A stretch of DNA of 64,000 bases from Geosiphon pyriformis. Taxonomy: Eukaryota; Glomeromycota; Glomeromycetes; Archaeosporales; Geosiphonaceae. The notes below the pieces were generated by a model. The model had not been told where the DNA came from. It ran no database searches and saw nothing but the letters and a program-made list of their open reading frames with translations. The stretch lies in the NCBI GenBank assembly GCA_016748015.1, contig JAAOMT010000494.1, positions 488,190 through 552,189 of the forward strand, read 5' to 3'. Each line of letters opens with the position of its first letter. The stretch's first letter is position 1. The position numbers were made by a program, and so were the translations under genes. Below are positions 11,186 through 22,229 of this stretch, one piece after another.

Positions 11186-12026
11186 TATTACTCATAGAAT
11201 ATAGAAAGTATATTAGCATATAAATTAGTCAATCAAAGATAGACATAGTAAATGTAGAATTCTAGGATTCTCATATAAAGAATTGCAAGATTCCAAAATT
11301 CCAGAATTTCTCTTAAAAAAATTGCAAAATTCCAGGAATTTTAGAATTTTTGGTGTGAAAAATTGAGAAATTGAGAAATCTTAATTATGTATATATAGTG
11401 GTAGCATTAAAAATAAAAAAGACAGATTTCTTAGTTTAGATTTAATCCAGGTAATTTTTCACATCACAAATATCAATAAATAATTATTTACTATCTCAAA
11501 TCCACTTTTTACTATCAACTCTTTATGTTAATAGTAATCAATACTTAACTACACTAGAACAATAGCTCTTGATCATAGCTATTGATGGGATACTAACATT
11601 CATTGTCTTGGCTTATTTTATTTTTTTTTGTATTTTTTTTTTGTATTATTTTGTTATTTTTTGTTGTTAACTAATTGATTAAAAGAGTAAAATACTAAGT
11701 TATTGATATCAAGAATAGCCTGATAAAAGACCCCAAAGGAAGAGTATAAAGTTTGATAATTCATGGATAGCTTATCAGAAAGGCATCTCTGCCAGATTAC
11801 CAGCCACCATGCTGAGAGAGAAATTTGACAAAATTGTAATTCCAGGAAACTACTGAAACACTATTAAATCTCTGTTTATTATACAAAAAACTCCAACCCA
11901 AACTTTCAGATTTCAAAGACTTTCAGATACAAACAATCTTTAAATATTACCAATTATTTCAAGCTATTGAACATTAAGTTACGAGTTTGTTATTTGCTTT
12001 GAGACTTCAAATAATTATCTGTAATA
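11186..12026 (+). repeat. 3' LTR of element C (841 bp)
   Basis: It is preceded by a purine run (A-rich with AAGAATAA) and starts TATTACTCATAG, a one-base change from the TGTTACTCATAG of element D. It ends ...CTGTAATA, against CTGTAACA in D. Length is within one base of the D 3' LTR. It carries the AATTCCAGGATT-type U3 repeats (about 11255-11370) and a TATATATA promoter box at about 11391. Confidence 0.86.
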
Positions 12027-12046
12027 TTAAGAAGTTCAAAATACAA

Positions 12047-13147
12047 TTAAGAATCTATATTTTGAATATTATTAATTTGATCATAATTAAAAGCAACAAA
12101 ACTCATAAAAATATTGAATATGACTGTATTATATTCACAATTTAAGTAATTTTTTTGATCTTTTTGTTCATTGTCAAAGGCTAAAAATAAAAATTCTTTG
12201 AGAAGTTTTGACTGTTCTATAGCCAAACTTTTTAACCAGTTAGTAAACTTTTCATAGTAACTGAAACTTATAATATGATTATTAATATCAATAACTATTT
12301 TTGATCTTGCTACTAAGTATTTAATTGCTAAAATGGCTAAATTAATAGTGGAAACATATTTTAAGTGCTCTAATCTGTATATAACATTAACTGTTACAGC
12401 ATACTTAAAAAGCTTTTCCTCTTTATTTTAATATTCATCTTTATTATGAGTAAGAGTTTCAATAAATCTTACAATAACTGAATTTTGTTTTACAAACTAT
12501 GTTAAAAAACAATATTCTAAAAAACTATTTAGACTAAAACATTCATGATTTTTTTCAAACTTATTATATTATTATACAAATTACCTTATTTTTTTTGGTG
12601 ATTTCTGTTATAAATTTAATAAGACCTTGTTGATTATTAAATGTTTCATCTAATTGCTTCTTTAATGTTATATTTTCAAATAATAATTGCTAATTGATAT
12701 TTTCTAGTTCTTGTATTCATTTTATATAAACTTTATATATTAGATTTGGCAAGAATATTTGGACTTCAAAATCAGAAAAAGTTTTTTCTAATTCTAATAA
12801 CTTGTTATCATTAAAAAGTCTTGGTCTTTTTTTTCTGTTTTTTCTAAGTCTAAAAAAGTTGAATTATTTGATTTAGTAATTTATTTAATAAAAAACTTTT
12901 TAACAACAATCTGATTATAATGTCTTTTACATAAAGAGTATTTGTTTAGAAAGTTAAGTAATATAGTTAATCTAGGAAAATACTTAATTATTTCTATTAT
13001 TTTTTTTGCTACAATACTAACTAATACATATTACTATCTTTAACTTTTTTTGGTCTTACATTTTACTAATTGACTTTTTTCATATTTACTAATAAGAGAT
13101 TCAAATAAACAGGGTAAGTTTTTGGCATTTATTATAAAGCAAGACAT
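12047..13147 (-). pseudogene. broken gene of an unrecognised family
   Basis: Read on the minus strand from an ATG at 13147 the sequence gives a coherent protein: MSCFIINAKNLPCLFESLI, then after a frame break a CSLCKRHYNQ-like stretch. A helical region with ELEKTFSDFEVQIFLPNLIY follows, then a C-terminal block of about 110 codons uninterrupted (YRLEHLKYVSTINLAILAIK to the stop at 12047-12049). I count at least five internal stops and one or two frame changes. The Cys/His part could bind zinc. It is not part of the neighbouring retroelements: LTR C ends 20 bases after its stop, and LINE F starts beyond its start. I do not recognise the function. Confidence 0.62.
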
Positions 13148-13249
13148 AATTTTAAATCCAATTTAATAAAAAACTACTATGTAAAATTGTGTGAATCTTT
13201 ATGGATTCTAAAACTTTGTGTTTATAAAAGTATGTTTCTACTGTTAGTT

Positions 13250-15869
13250 TCGATTTTTATTTAAAATATTTGATCATTAAAGTATTATCAAATTCTCTAT
13301 GCTAATAATACTGAACACTAATTAGATTACAAGAATTTTTTGTGGATTATTCCAGAATTGATCTACAAAATTTAAAATCTTCTTAACTATAATAATTGAA
13401 TGTTGTAATATTTTAAAAATTTTGTTTAATATTCTATAATTGTTTCCAAAAACTTCTTTAATTTTTTTTATTACCATAAAAAGAATGATTTTTATTAACA
13501 AATCGGAAAATCTTCTTGACTGTAATAAGAGTATAAAAAACTTTTGTTCTAATAAGAATTATATAATTAGAAGTGTTCTAAAGAAATTTTTTTAAAAAAT
13601 GGTTTTGAATTATTTAGTAATTAGTAAAAAGTTGGTTTTGGAATCTAAAATGGTGAAAAACAGAATGAATAATATAATAAAAGATTGAATTAAAAGAAGA
13701 GTAATAGCCAAGGTGGTGTTAGTTCTTTGGTTTAAACAATACATATCTTTAATTTATGTTAAAAATAGGACTTTTTTGGTATTATAAAACAAATCAGCTT
13801 AGAAAAATTGACCTAAACTGTAGGAGATCTACCTAATAGTAAAACTATTGGTTTGTCTGGTATCTTAAATGAGTTGTAAAAACATTATAGTTCTGAGATT
13901 ATGAATTGTCTCTTAGTTTTATTAAATTATTGTTTGAATGTTGATATGATTTCTGTTTTGTAGAAAAAAGCTTAAGTTTCTATAATTCCAAAACTTTATA
14001 ACTGGAATGATGTATTAACCAATACTAAACCTATAATATTAATTAAAACAGCCAAAAATATTTTGTTAAAAATATTTTTAAACCAAATTTTATTTGTATA
14101 CAACAAATTTGATGTTTTCAAAGATAATAATTTTTTGGTATTAAAGAGTATGTTGACTTATTCTTTAATGTTTGCAGTTGGCTTAATTATTGAAAATGCA
14201 CTAAAAAAAACAGAAAATTGTGACTGGTTTTGTAAGACATGTATAAAGCTTATGACTTAGTTGGTTGATATTACTTAAAAAACAGCTTAAGGTACATAAA
14301 ATATGTAAGTATTTTATAAATTTTTTTGGCAGCATATATCAAAATAAGATCAATAGAATTATAATAGATTTTGGTCTTTTAGAGAGTTATTGTATACATA
14401 ATAAATTAAACTAAGATGAAATTTTTTCATTTTTTCTTTAAAAAAATTTTTATAACTTTTTTTTGTGTAAAATCAAGAGACATGAATATTTGTATAGTTA
14501 CCAAATTGATATAAGATTTGTGACCAAGACTGGCAGATTAGAAAACACAAAAGAAAAGACTTTTTTTTTGTAGCTAGAGCTTTTTTTGATAATACTATTT
14601 GAGTAGAAAATAATTAGACTTTGACTTAATAAATTTTGAATATTGTCAGTAAATTTTTTGATATTAATAATATTTCAATTAATGTTTATTGCAAGTAAGA
14701 TGTTCTAATTTGAAGAGATTTTAGGTTAAAAACTGGATTGTTTAATAATTTTATCAATAAAACTTTGTATTATTTACTATTATACAGCTTAAAATTTTTT
14801 AAATAATTACAGACTAAAAATAAAATGGCTTTAGTGGTTTTGTTTGTTAATTCTAAAAGAATTTTTGGCCATCTTTTTAATTATTATTTTTTGGATTTGT
14901 AGGTTTTGAAATGGGCTTTAGTTAATTTTTTGCAATATTTTGTTAGGTTAAAGATTAATCTTGTAAATAACTTTTTTGCTAGAATGATAAAAATTTTTCT
15001 AAATAATAAAATTTTATTGACAAACAATTTGCTACAGATTTTTTGCAGTCTAAACAGGTTTTTAATATCTAATATCTTAAGAAAAACTGCATATTACAAA
15101 ATAGTAATATCTCTAAAGCATTTTGGAGTTGTATTTAATAACAGACTTTTGAACAAACATGGTGTTTTAATGTTTTGAAAAACATTTTATTGCTAGAAAA
15201 GACTGAATTCAAGAAGTTTTGTTTTATCTTGGTTTATTAATATATCTAATTTTATAAAAGAAGTAAAGTCAGTTGTTGAAAGTAAATTGAAAGCCATAAA
15301 TTTGGTGTCTTATAACATCTTAAATTCAAATAATTTTGTATTAATTAGAGATTTTTTGTATGGAGTTTGGGCTAATGTTTTTAAAATATATACAGATGAT
15401 TCTCTTAAAGATTTAAACTTATCAGATATAGTTGAAGATACAACTGCTTATTTCTTAAATGTGAATATGAGTATAGGCATTGGAATTTTTGAAATAATGT
15501 CTTTAACAATAACTGAATTACAAACTATGGTTTTGGCTTTAAAATATGTGCTTTTTTCCAATATAGTAATCTTATACCTAGACAATTAGGTAATTATTAA
15601 TGCATGTACTTTAGAAATCAGTCTGTTTAGGGCAAACTTTTACAACTGGTGCTAGATGAAAAAATATTATATTGCTAATTTGATAAAAAATAAAGACTTA
15701 AAGATAGTTTAATCTAAAATTAAGAGTTATTTAAGTATTTTTAATAATAATTAAGCTAATAAAATAGCTGAAATTGCCACTTATTCATCTCTGTTTTTTT
15801 CTGTTGAGATTATTAAATAATACTTGGTTGCTAATAGTATGGCTGTTTTTGGTAATATGTATTACTTTG
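13250..15869 (+). mobile_element. LINE F, old AT-shifted copy (left part)
   Basis: This decayed non-LTR retrotransposon aligns with LINEs G and H from before the RT into the RNase H. Visible pieces are GLSGILNEL (RT start, about 13850), the block at 14063-14260 matching the RT core, 14906-15178, and the RNase H core at 15287-15589 with IYTDDSL and ELQTMVLAL. It stops at 15869 inside the region matching SGNVYYFV of LINE H. The reading resumes at 28743 as remnant L, so F and L are two halves of one LINE split by LINE G. The left boundary is approximate; only weak similarity is seen before 13550. Confidence 0.72.
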
Positions 15870-15921
15870 GATATACTTATTATTATTTTAAAACTTTCTC
15901 TTGTCGATCATCTGATTACAA

Positions 15922-16903
15922 TGTTACTGGAGGTTTTTGGTCTCTTTTTAGCTCTTGTATGTTTGTTGTAATGCTGTTAATTCACGATTATGGAAAGTGT
16001 TTGAACCTCCGATAACTGAATTTATCTTCAAATTATCTCCTATAATTTGAACTGCTGGGCTTATAAGTGGAATGACCAATTCCGTGCCAGTTGCTTTGTG
16101 TAGTTACATTGTAGTAAACATCAACTTTTTTCCAGGAATTGCTCGTCTGGAAGCTCACTAAAATGTGTAGTTACTTTGCTGTAAAAGTCAACTCTTCTAC
16201 AGGAATCTCATCTGTAGACTACCCTAATAATTATAATAAGAAAATAAAAGAAAGAAAATAAAAAAAATGTAAAAGAAATAGAATTCTGTCAAGGAAAACG
16301 TTTTCTATTCAGGCCTAGAATCACTAACAGTTTACTGAAATTAGTAGCTAATCAATTTCAAAATGTTAGTTGGGTTTTGAGAATTTTCTAAGTGTAATAA
16401 TTAAAGAATTTGGTTTTTCAAATTATTTGATATTTATTTTTTTTTGTGTGTATAAGAACAGTTCTAAGAGGTAAATCTAAAAGTAAAATACATTTTCTTG
16501 AAGAGAGAAGCTCTTTTTTTATACAACTTGTTATAACATTATTCTATGAACTTGAACTTTGCTCTTTTCTACAATTTTACCAAACTAAAGATACATTTCG
16601 GCGAACTACAAGTTATTTCTGCGAACTATTAGATATTTTGGTGAATTATCAATTATTTCAGCAAATTTCTACAAATTTTGGCAAACTTTTGAATGTTACA
16701 TATTTCGGGGTATTGCATGATTGATTATTGTACTTAGGTTACATTTGTGTTATGTACAAATTAGGTTATTAATTAAATGATAATTTTGGACATTTTGTTA
16801 ATGTAATAAGTAATAATTTGAAACAATAATATATGCTAATTAATGATAAGATTTATAAGGGTAATTTTATGCTAAACAATATCTCTAATTTTGTCTGGTA
16901 ACA
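15922..16903 (-). repeat. 3' LTR of element B (982 bp)
   Basis: The ends are TCTGGTAACA (16894-16903, LTR start on the minus strand) and TGTTACTGGA at 15922. Its length equals that of the LTR of element A. It contains the 20-bp U3 array (about 16570-16690) and a TATAAAA box on the minus strand at 16517-16523. The first nine codons' worth of sequence overlaps the end of ORF3, as in A. Confidence 0.87.
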
Positions 16904-17591
16904 TAACCTTCTCCTCAAGACTGAGCTCTGTCGAAGTCCAAGTACTGTCTGTAATTTCCAAATAATAATCCAAAATTATTGAAAAAATTTGGTCTGAAAA
17001 TTGTTGAAATTTCAGTTCTGTGAGCTTTCCAATGTATTGAATCTTCAAAGGCTGTAAAATTGGGTTTTGTAGGACATTTTTACAGGTGTGGAATAGGTCA
17101 TAAAGTCTAAGAGCAGCTCTTAGTTTATAATGACTGTTTGTAGGTCCAGCTGTTGTCTTGAATTTATTGTAGAGTTGTTTCTGAATAGCTTCTTTTGTGA
17201 GGTTTGCTGCTATAAGCTCCCATTTTTGTTTGTGAAGTGTTTTTCCAATGTAGAAATATCTATATATTGAAGTATAGTTGTAGTTTTCTTCATTAAGACA
17301 CAGTTGAAGTTTTTGTTGAATAGTAGCATTTGGTAGAATACTAATAGAGGTGAGCAATAAGTTTTCTTTTAAAACAAGCTTCAAAAGTTCTGGTAAATGA
17401 ATTCCAGAATAACTTCTTGTGTTCTTCTTATACGGATGATATTTTTGTGCATTTGGGGCTAAATTTGCAACTACTTTTGTTTGGATATAATTAATGTGGT
17501 TTTCAGTAATAGTAATGAATAATTTGGATATTGTTTTTAAAGCTAACATTAGTTTTTGGGATAATTGTTGAATGTTTTGAGGAATAGACAT
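16872..17591 (-). CDS. ORF3 of element B, conserved post-integrase protein of unknown function
   Basis: This uninterrupted 239-residue ORF is very similar to ORF3 of element A from start (MSIPQNIQQLSQKL) to end (VMLPDKIRDIV). Many Gln codons (CAA and CAG) are intact, even though the neighbouring pol of the same copy has lost several to stop codons. It starts 122 bases after the integrase stop. Differences from A are scattered substitutions with no length change. No recognised domain, signal peptide or membrane segment. Confidence 0.7.
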   Translation of the reverse strand: MSIPQNIQQLSQKLMLALKTISKLFITITENHINYIQTKVVANLAPNAQKYHPYKKNTRSYSGIHLPELLKLVLKENLLLTSISILPNATIQQKLQLCLNEENYNYTSIYRYFYIGKTLHKQKWELIAANLTKEAIQKQLYNKFKTTAGPTNSHYKLRAALRLYDLFHTCKNVLQNPILQPLKIQYIGKLTELKFQQFSDQIFSIILDYYLEITDSTWTSTELSLEEKVMLPDKIRDIV

Positions 17592-17713
17592 TATAAGAGA
17601 TTTGAAAATAAAAGAAAATTATTTTTGGTGTATGGGTTTTTATGTTATTTTTGTTTTGTTTTTGTGAGATTGTTTCTAAATTATAATGATATAACTATAA
17701 TAATAAATTTAAA

Positions 17714-20700
17714 TTAAGTGTTCAAGTTGGGAGATTGTTTAATGACAACTATTGGTTCTAAATTTCGGGGAATGTCTTTGGGATTGATTAAAGAAGAATG
17801 TGTATCAATTTGTGGAATTAATGGTTCAGGATTGTTTCTAGAATTATAGTGTTTCAAATGATCTCCATGTGCAACTTTTGCTAGGATTTTGTCATCAAGT
17901 CTTAGCTTATATGATCCATTGTCTAGGATTTTATGGATAAAGAATGGTCTATTCCATTTATTTTCAAATTTTCTACTCCATTGTTTTTCGGTTTTAGTTC
18001 TGTGTAAGAAAACTTTGTTTCCAATTTTAAATTCATTGGTGACTGGTGGCAATTTGTTGTCATGCCGTTCTTTTTGTTGAGCTTGGAAGTGTTCAATGTG
18101 GTTTGCTGCTATTCGTCATTTTCTTTCCAATGTGCTAAGCAGAATGTAGGCTCTTTGTTGTAGTGTTTCCTGAAAGTTGTCTTCATTAATTGGCTGTACT
18201 GGGTATGTTTGCACTGTGAAACTAATTGGTAATGTTACTGTCCTTCCATAAGTTAAATCAAATGGTGTGTGTTTTATGGTATCTTGTTTTAGTGTTCTAT
18301 ATGCTAGTAACACTGATGGAATAAAGATATCCCATTTCTGCTCAAAATCTGTTGAGACTTTGGCTAAAGATTCACACAATGTTCTGTTAAAACATTCTAC
18401 AAGTTTATTTGTTTGTGGATGGTAGGATGAAGATAATGGTCTTTTAACATTGAATTGTTCACAGATTTCTTGAATTAGATTGTTTACAAAATGTGTTTCT
18501 TGATTGGATAAAAGTTCAATTGGGCATTCGTGTCTACAAATAATGTCTTCGTAAATGAAGTTTGCTACTGATTTTGCATCTGCTTGTTGAATGGCTCTGG
18601 CTTCAGGCCATTTGGTGAGATAATCTACAGCTACTGTGATATAATGGTTTCCTTGGTTTGTAATAAGTAGTGGTCTGACTAAATTGATACCAACTCGGTC
18701 AAAAGGCTGTCCAACTTTAATTGAATTTAAAGATTCTGTAGGGCGAGTTCCTCCTCTTCTTTGACAACTATCACAAGATTTAATGTATTCATGAATGTCT
18801 TTTCTTATTTGAGGCCAAAAGTAATATTCTAGTGTTCTTTGGGTGATGCTGTCTTTTTCTAAGTGTGCTGATGAAAGGTCTGAGTGCATATTATATAAAA
18901 TGGTTTCTTTTTCATGTTTTTGTATTAATCTGAGTGGATTGTCTGGGTTTCTGAAGTTTCAATAATAGATCATGTTGTTGTGTAAGAAGTATTGTTTGGC
19001 TTGTTGTTGTAACTGATGTTTTTTATCTGAGGACCAATCTGTTGGGATTGTTAATGTTTCCAAATATTGTTTAAGATTGTTGTAGTTTTCGGGGTTTATT
19101 GTTTGTTGTTTTGTTGTTAATTCAAATGGGTGTTGGTTTTGTATTCTAATCTTGCCTCATTCTTGAAAGACAATCAATATTGGTATGGAGTTTTCCTGGT
19201 TTGTGGTGTACAATATATTGGTAGTTAGCTAAAAATTCTGTCCATCGGGTTTGTTTGGCATTTAGCTGAGTGTTTTTATTTTGAAGCCATTTGAGTCCAA
19301 TATTATCAGTAATAATGTCGAATTTTTTAGGCCTAAGATAAAGGTTGAAGTAATATAAGGCCCAAATTATGACTGCTGTTTCTAGTTCTATGGCAGGATA
19401 GTTTTTTTTGGCTGGTTTTAATGTTCTGCTAGCATAAGCAATTACTCGCTCATTTCTATTGTCATCTAATTGTGATAAGATGGCACCAAAGACAGTGTAA
19501 GAAGCATCTGTAGCTAGTCAAAATCAGTTACTGAAGTCTGAGTAGGCGAGAATTGGAGCTGTTGTTAGCTTTTCCTTGAGAATTTCAAAAGCTTTTTGGT
19601 GTTTTTCTATTCATTTGTATTCGATGTTTTTAGTAGTAAGCTGGTTGAGGGGTTTTGCGATTTCTGAGAATCTTTTAATAAATTTTCGGTAATAGGATGC
19701 TAATCCAATAAATCCTCTTAATTCTGTGATATTTTGTGGAGTCTTGAAGTTTTTGACAGTGCTGATTTTTCTGGGGTCTGGTTTAATTCTATCTTTGCTC
19801 ACAATGTGGCCAAGAAAGACCAAACTCATTTTTCTGAAGTAGTATTTTTTAATGTTCAGTTTTAATCCTGCTTTCTGTAATCGTTGAAAAACTTTGCACA
19901 GGTGTTTTAAGTGTAATTCAAAAGATGGTGAATAAACATCAATATTATCGAGATAGACAACTACTGATTTCCAAAGGAGGTCTTTGTAAACAACGTCCAT
20001 GAGTCTTTGGAATGTTGCTGGTGTATTGCATAATCCGAAAGGCATTATGTTGAACTCATAGTTTTCTCTTTGAGTGGTGAATGCTGTTTTGGAGTGATCT
20101 TTGGGATCCATGGCAACTTGCCAGTATCCACTCTCTAAATCTAATGTTGAAAAGTATTTGGACTTCCCAAAAGCATCTAGCATGTCATCAATTCGGGGAA
20201 GAGGGTAGGCATCTCTAATGGTGACACTGTTGAGTTGTCGATAATCAACACAAAATCATATTTTTCTATTTTTCTTTTTAACTAAGACCACAGGTGAAGC
20301 TCATGGACTTATTGATAGTTAAATAAGCCTATTGTTGAGCATCCATTGTACTTCTTCACAGATAAATTGGTGACTTTCTGAAGCAACTTGGTAAACTTAC
20401 TGTTGCCTTGGTTTGGCATCTCCTGTATAGATTTGGTATTAAACCAAATTAGTTCTTTCTAAGTTATTGTTGTTTTTGGCAAAGATATTGGCAAATTCTG
20501 CAATTAGCTCTTTGAGCTGGCTCTGTTGTTGTGATTCAAGTTGTTTTATGTTAATTCAAGATAGTTTTTCTATGACAACATGGTAGTTTTCAGAGCTGGG
20601 GTTTGGGTTGATTTTTGGTAGTGAATGTCCAATAATTTCAGAGAAATCGGGGACTGTTTGGAGTAATTCTTGTTGAAAGATATTACTGTGAATAACTCTA

Positions 20701-20984
20701 ATTTCTAAGTTATTTAATAAAACTATGGAATAATTGTTGGGATTGTAAAAAGTAATTCAGACTTTCTTTGTTCCTTCTAGAATATAAATGTTTGGGATCG
20801 AAATATTATGTTCCAAGCAGACTTGTTTGTTGGACTCAAAAATTTGTCATGTGGTTGTTGGCTTTTCACAAGTGTAAATTTCAGGGTGTTCTCCAAAGAG
20901 TGAAATAGTAATTGGTTGTGGAAGTCATAGAATCTGGTAAGATTCATTTTGTTCATTAAGAGCTATGTTTACTAGAACTGTGAA
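17714..20984 (-). pseudogene. element B pol remnant (linker, RT, RNase H, integrase)
   Basis: Integrase (about 18900-18100) has the HHCC part (HSDLSSAH ... SCDSCQ) and the DDE core. Both catalytic Asp positions read Asn (GINLV and LLSNQETHF), while the Glu block LVECFNRTL is kept. The GPY/F-like tail is PFFIHKILDNGSYKLR, ending at TAA 17714. RT lies at about 20500-19600 with MPFGLCNTPATFQRLM and YLDN in place of YxDD. RNase H has TDAS and ITDN. TGA stands where A has TGG in the SPWASPVV block, and where A has CAA or CGA in KIQFCVD and SNQFRLAT. At least one frame change lies between 18900 and 19600. Confidence 0.88.
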
Positions 20985-21390
20985 TTGTCCAGTTGAACCA
21001 AAATCATTGGTTCTTCTTCCACTTTTTCCCAATTGTTCTCTTTGACTGACTAATTATAAACTCGAAATGTTGATTAAGGGTAAATAAATAGCTTGAGCAA
21101 TTTTTTCAGCATGTTCAATCTGAAAAGATTTATCGGTTTCATTTTGTAACATGATTGTAATGTCTCCTGTATATTTAGCATCTATAATTCTTCCTCTAAC
21201 ATTAATTCCTTTGCTTGCCAATGATAATCATGAAGTGATTTAGACCATTGTTTCTGGTAAGATTTTGAGAGCAATTTTGAGGTTGATTTTGGTAAGGGAA
21301 TTTGGTTGAAAAACCAAAGTGTCTTTTCCTGGATATTGTAGATCGTATTCAGCATCAATTTCATGTGCTTTTTCCAGTTTTATTCCTTGT
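20985..21390 (-). pseudogene. element B dUTPase domain
   Basis: Reading down the minus strand gives the five motifs of trimeric dUTPases in order: motif 1 DAEYDLQ (about 21358-21338), motif 2 LSLASKGI preceded by a TGA where Arg is expected, motif 3 GRIIDAKYTGDI with the catalytic Asp kept, motif 4 EKIAQAIYLPL, and motif 5 NDFGSTGQ (about 21010-20985). In this family the enzyme hydrolyses dUTP to dUMP and pyrophosphate. Two further stops (TAA at Q, TGA at R) break it. It lies between the cysteine-rich module and the RT, as in elements C and D. Confidence 0.83.
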
Positions 21391-22229
21391 CCATTGTTGT
21401 TGAAGTATTTGAGTTATGAAACAGACTGATTTTCAATAAGATAGATAGGTGTTGTTTCAATTTCTTCTGTTGCTTCAGGTTCTTCGAATTCAATTTTGTA
21501 TTTATTACTTTTGCTGGACAATAGAATGCTAAGAGCATAGCATTCAGGACACCATTGTTTGTCACATGGCATTATACACTCCTCACATAATTTAATGTTC
21601 ATTTGCTCTAATCATTAAATTTGAGCTTCTTGGGTCGAGTAGATGTGACTTGCAATTTGGTGGTATACTTCTACTTTATTTTCATAATCAAATTCAGCTA
21701 ACTCCATGGTGTATTCAATGTATTCTGCTTCTTTCATTTAACAAACATCTTCTTTGGTAGCTCCATTAACTAATGCCATTGCTAGGTCGAAAATCATCTC
21801 AGCATCATGGGGATAGTGATAAAGTTTGTTGAAAGCATTGTTGTATGCTGCATCAAAAGGTATTCCTCTTTTGACTTTTTCTGAAATTGATAAAGCATAT
21901 TGGCAGGTTTGATCACAGACTCCTCCTTTCATTGCTATATCAATCCAATTGCATTCTTCTGATAGTATATCTCCACAAGTCAAACAAAAGGTGTTGTCCT
22001 ATTTTCCACTTCCTTTTATTAGATGGCCCCATCATTCTCTGTGGCAAGTCTTGCAGTAATAACAAGTATGATTTTCATATTCTTCTTCAGGTGAAATGCA
22101 GGCTCCCATTAAGGAGAGTTTCTTGTGACAGTCCTTGCATTTGAGTGGAATGTAAGGGTGTCATTTCTTTGATTCTGGTTTAGAATATGGGATGTTCCAT
22201 CCAGGGGTTTCTGGTTTCTCTGGATAATT
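21391..22229 (-). pseudogene. element B cysteine-rich module
   Basis: The minus strand shows several CxxC pairs in three clusters: CKDCHKK ... YYCKTCH near 22110-22020, CGDI...CDQTCQYALSI at 21980-21890, and CEECIMPCDKQWCPECYAL at about 21585-21530. The middle cluster continues into PFDAAYNNAFNKLYHYPHDAEMIFDLA. The same three clusters occur in element D between protease and dUTPase. Zinc binding is inferred from the Cys spacing only. It ends at the junction with LINE G, so the protease upstream is lost. Confidence 0.75.

Larger units (their letters stand above)
4612..12026 (+). mobile_element. Ty3/gypsy element C (family 2), heavily decayed
   Basis: This is a plus-strand gypsy element of the same family as D (50278-60384). 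It starts in mid-element after the end of inserted element A and runs through the cysteine-rich module, dUTPase, RT, RNase H, integrase and ORF3 into a 3' LTR of 841 bp. An antisense solo LTR interrupts it at 5470-7243. It has many stops (TAA, TAG and TGA) and at least one frame change. Its right end (12026) abuts the end of the broken gene at 12047-13147 after only 20 bases. Confidence 0.87.
15922..22229 (-). mobile_element. Ty3/gypsy element B (family 1), 5' end deleted
   Basis: This minus-strand relative of element A keeps, in its own 5' to 3' order, the cysteine-rich module, dUTPase, PR-RT linker, RT, RNase H, integrase, ORF3 and 3' LTR. Protease, gag and the 5' LTR are missing: at about 22229 the sequence passes directly into ORF1 of LINE G. 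The 3' LTR side is intact and sits in the 5' UTR of LINE G. Pol has several stops and a frame change between integrase and RT. Confidence 0.88.
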
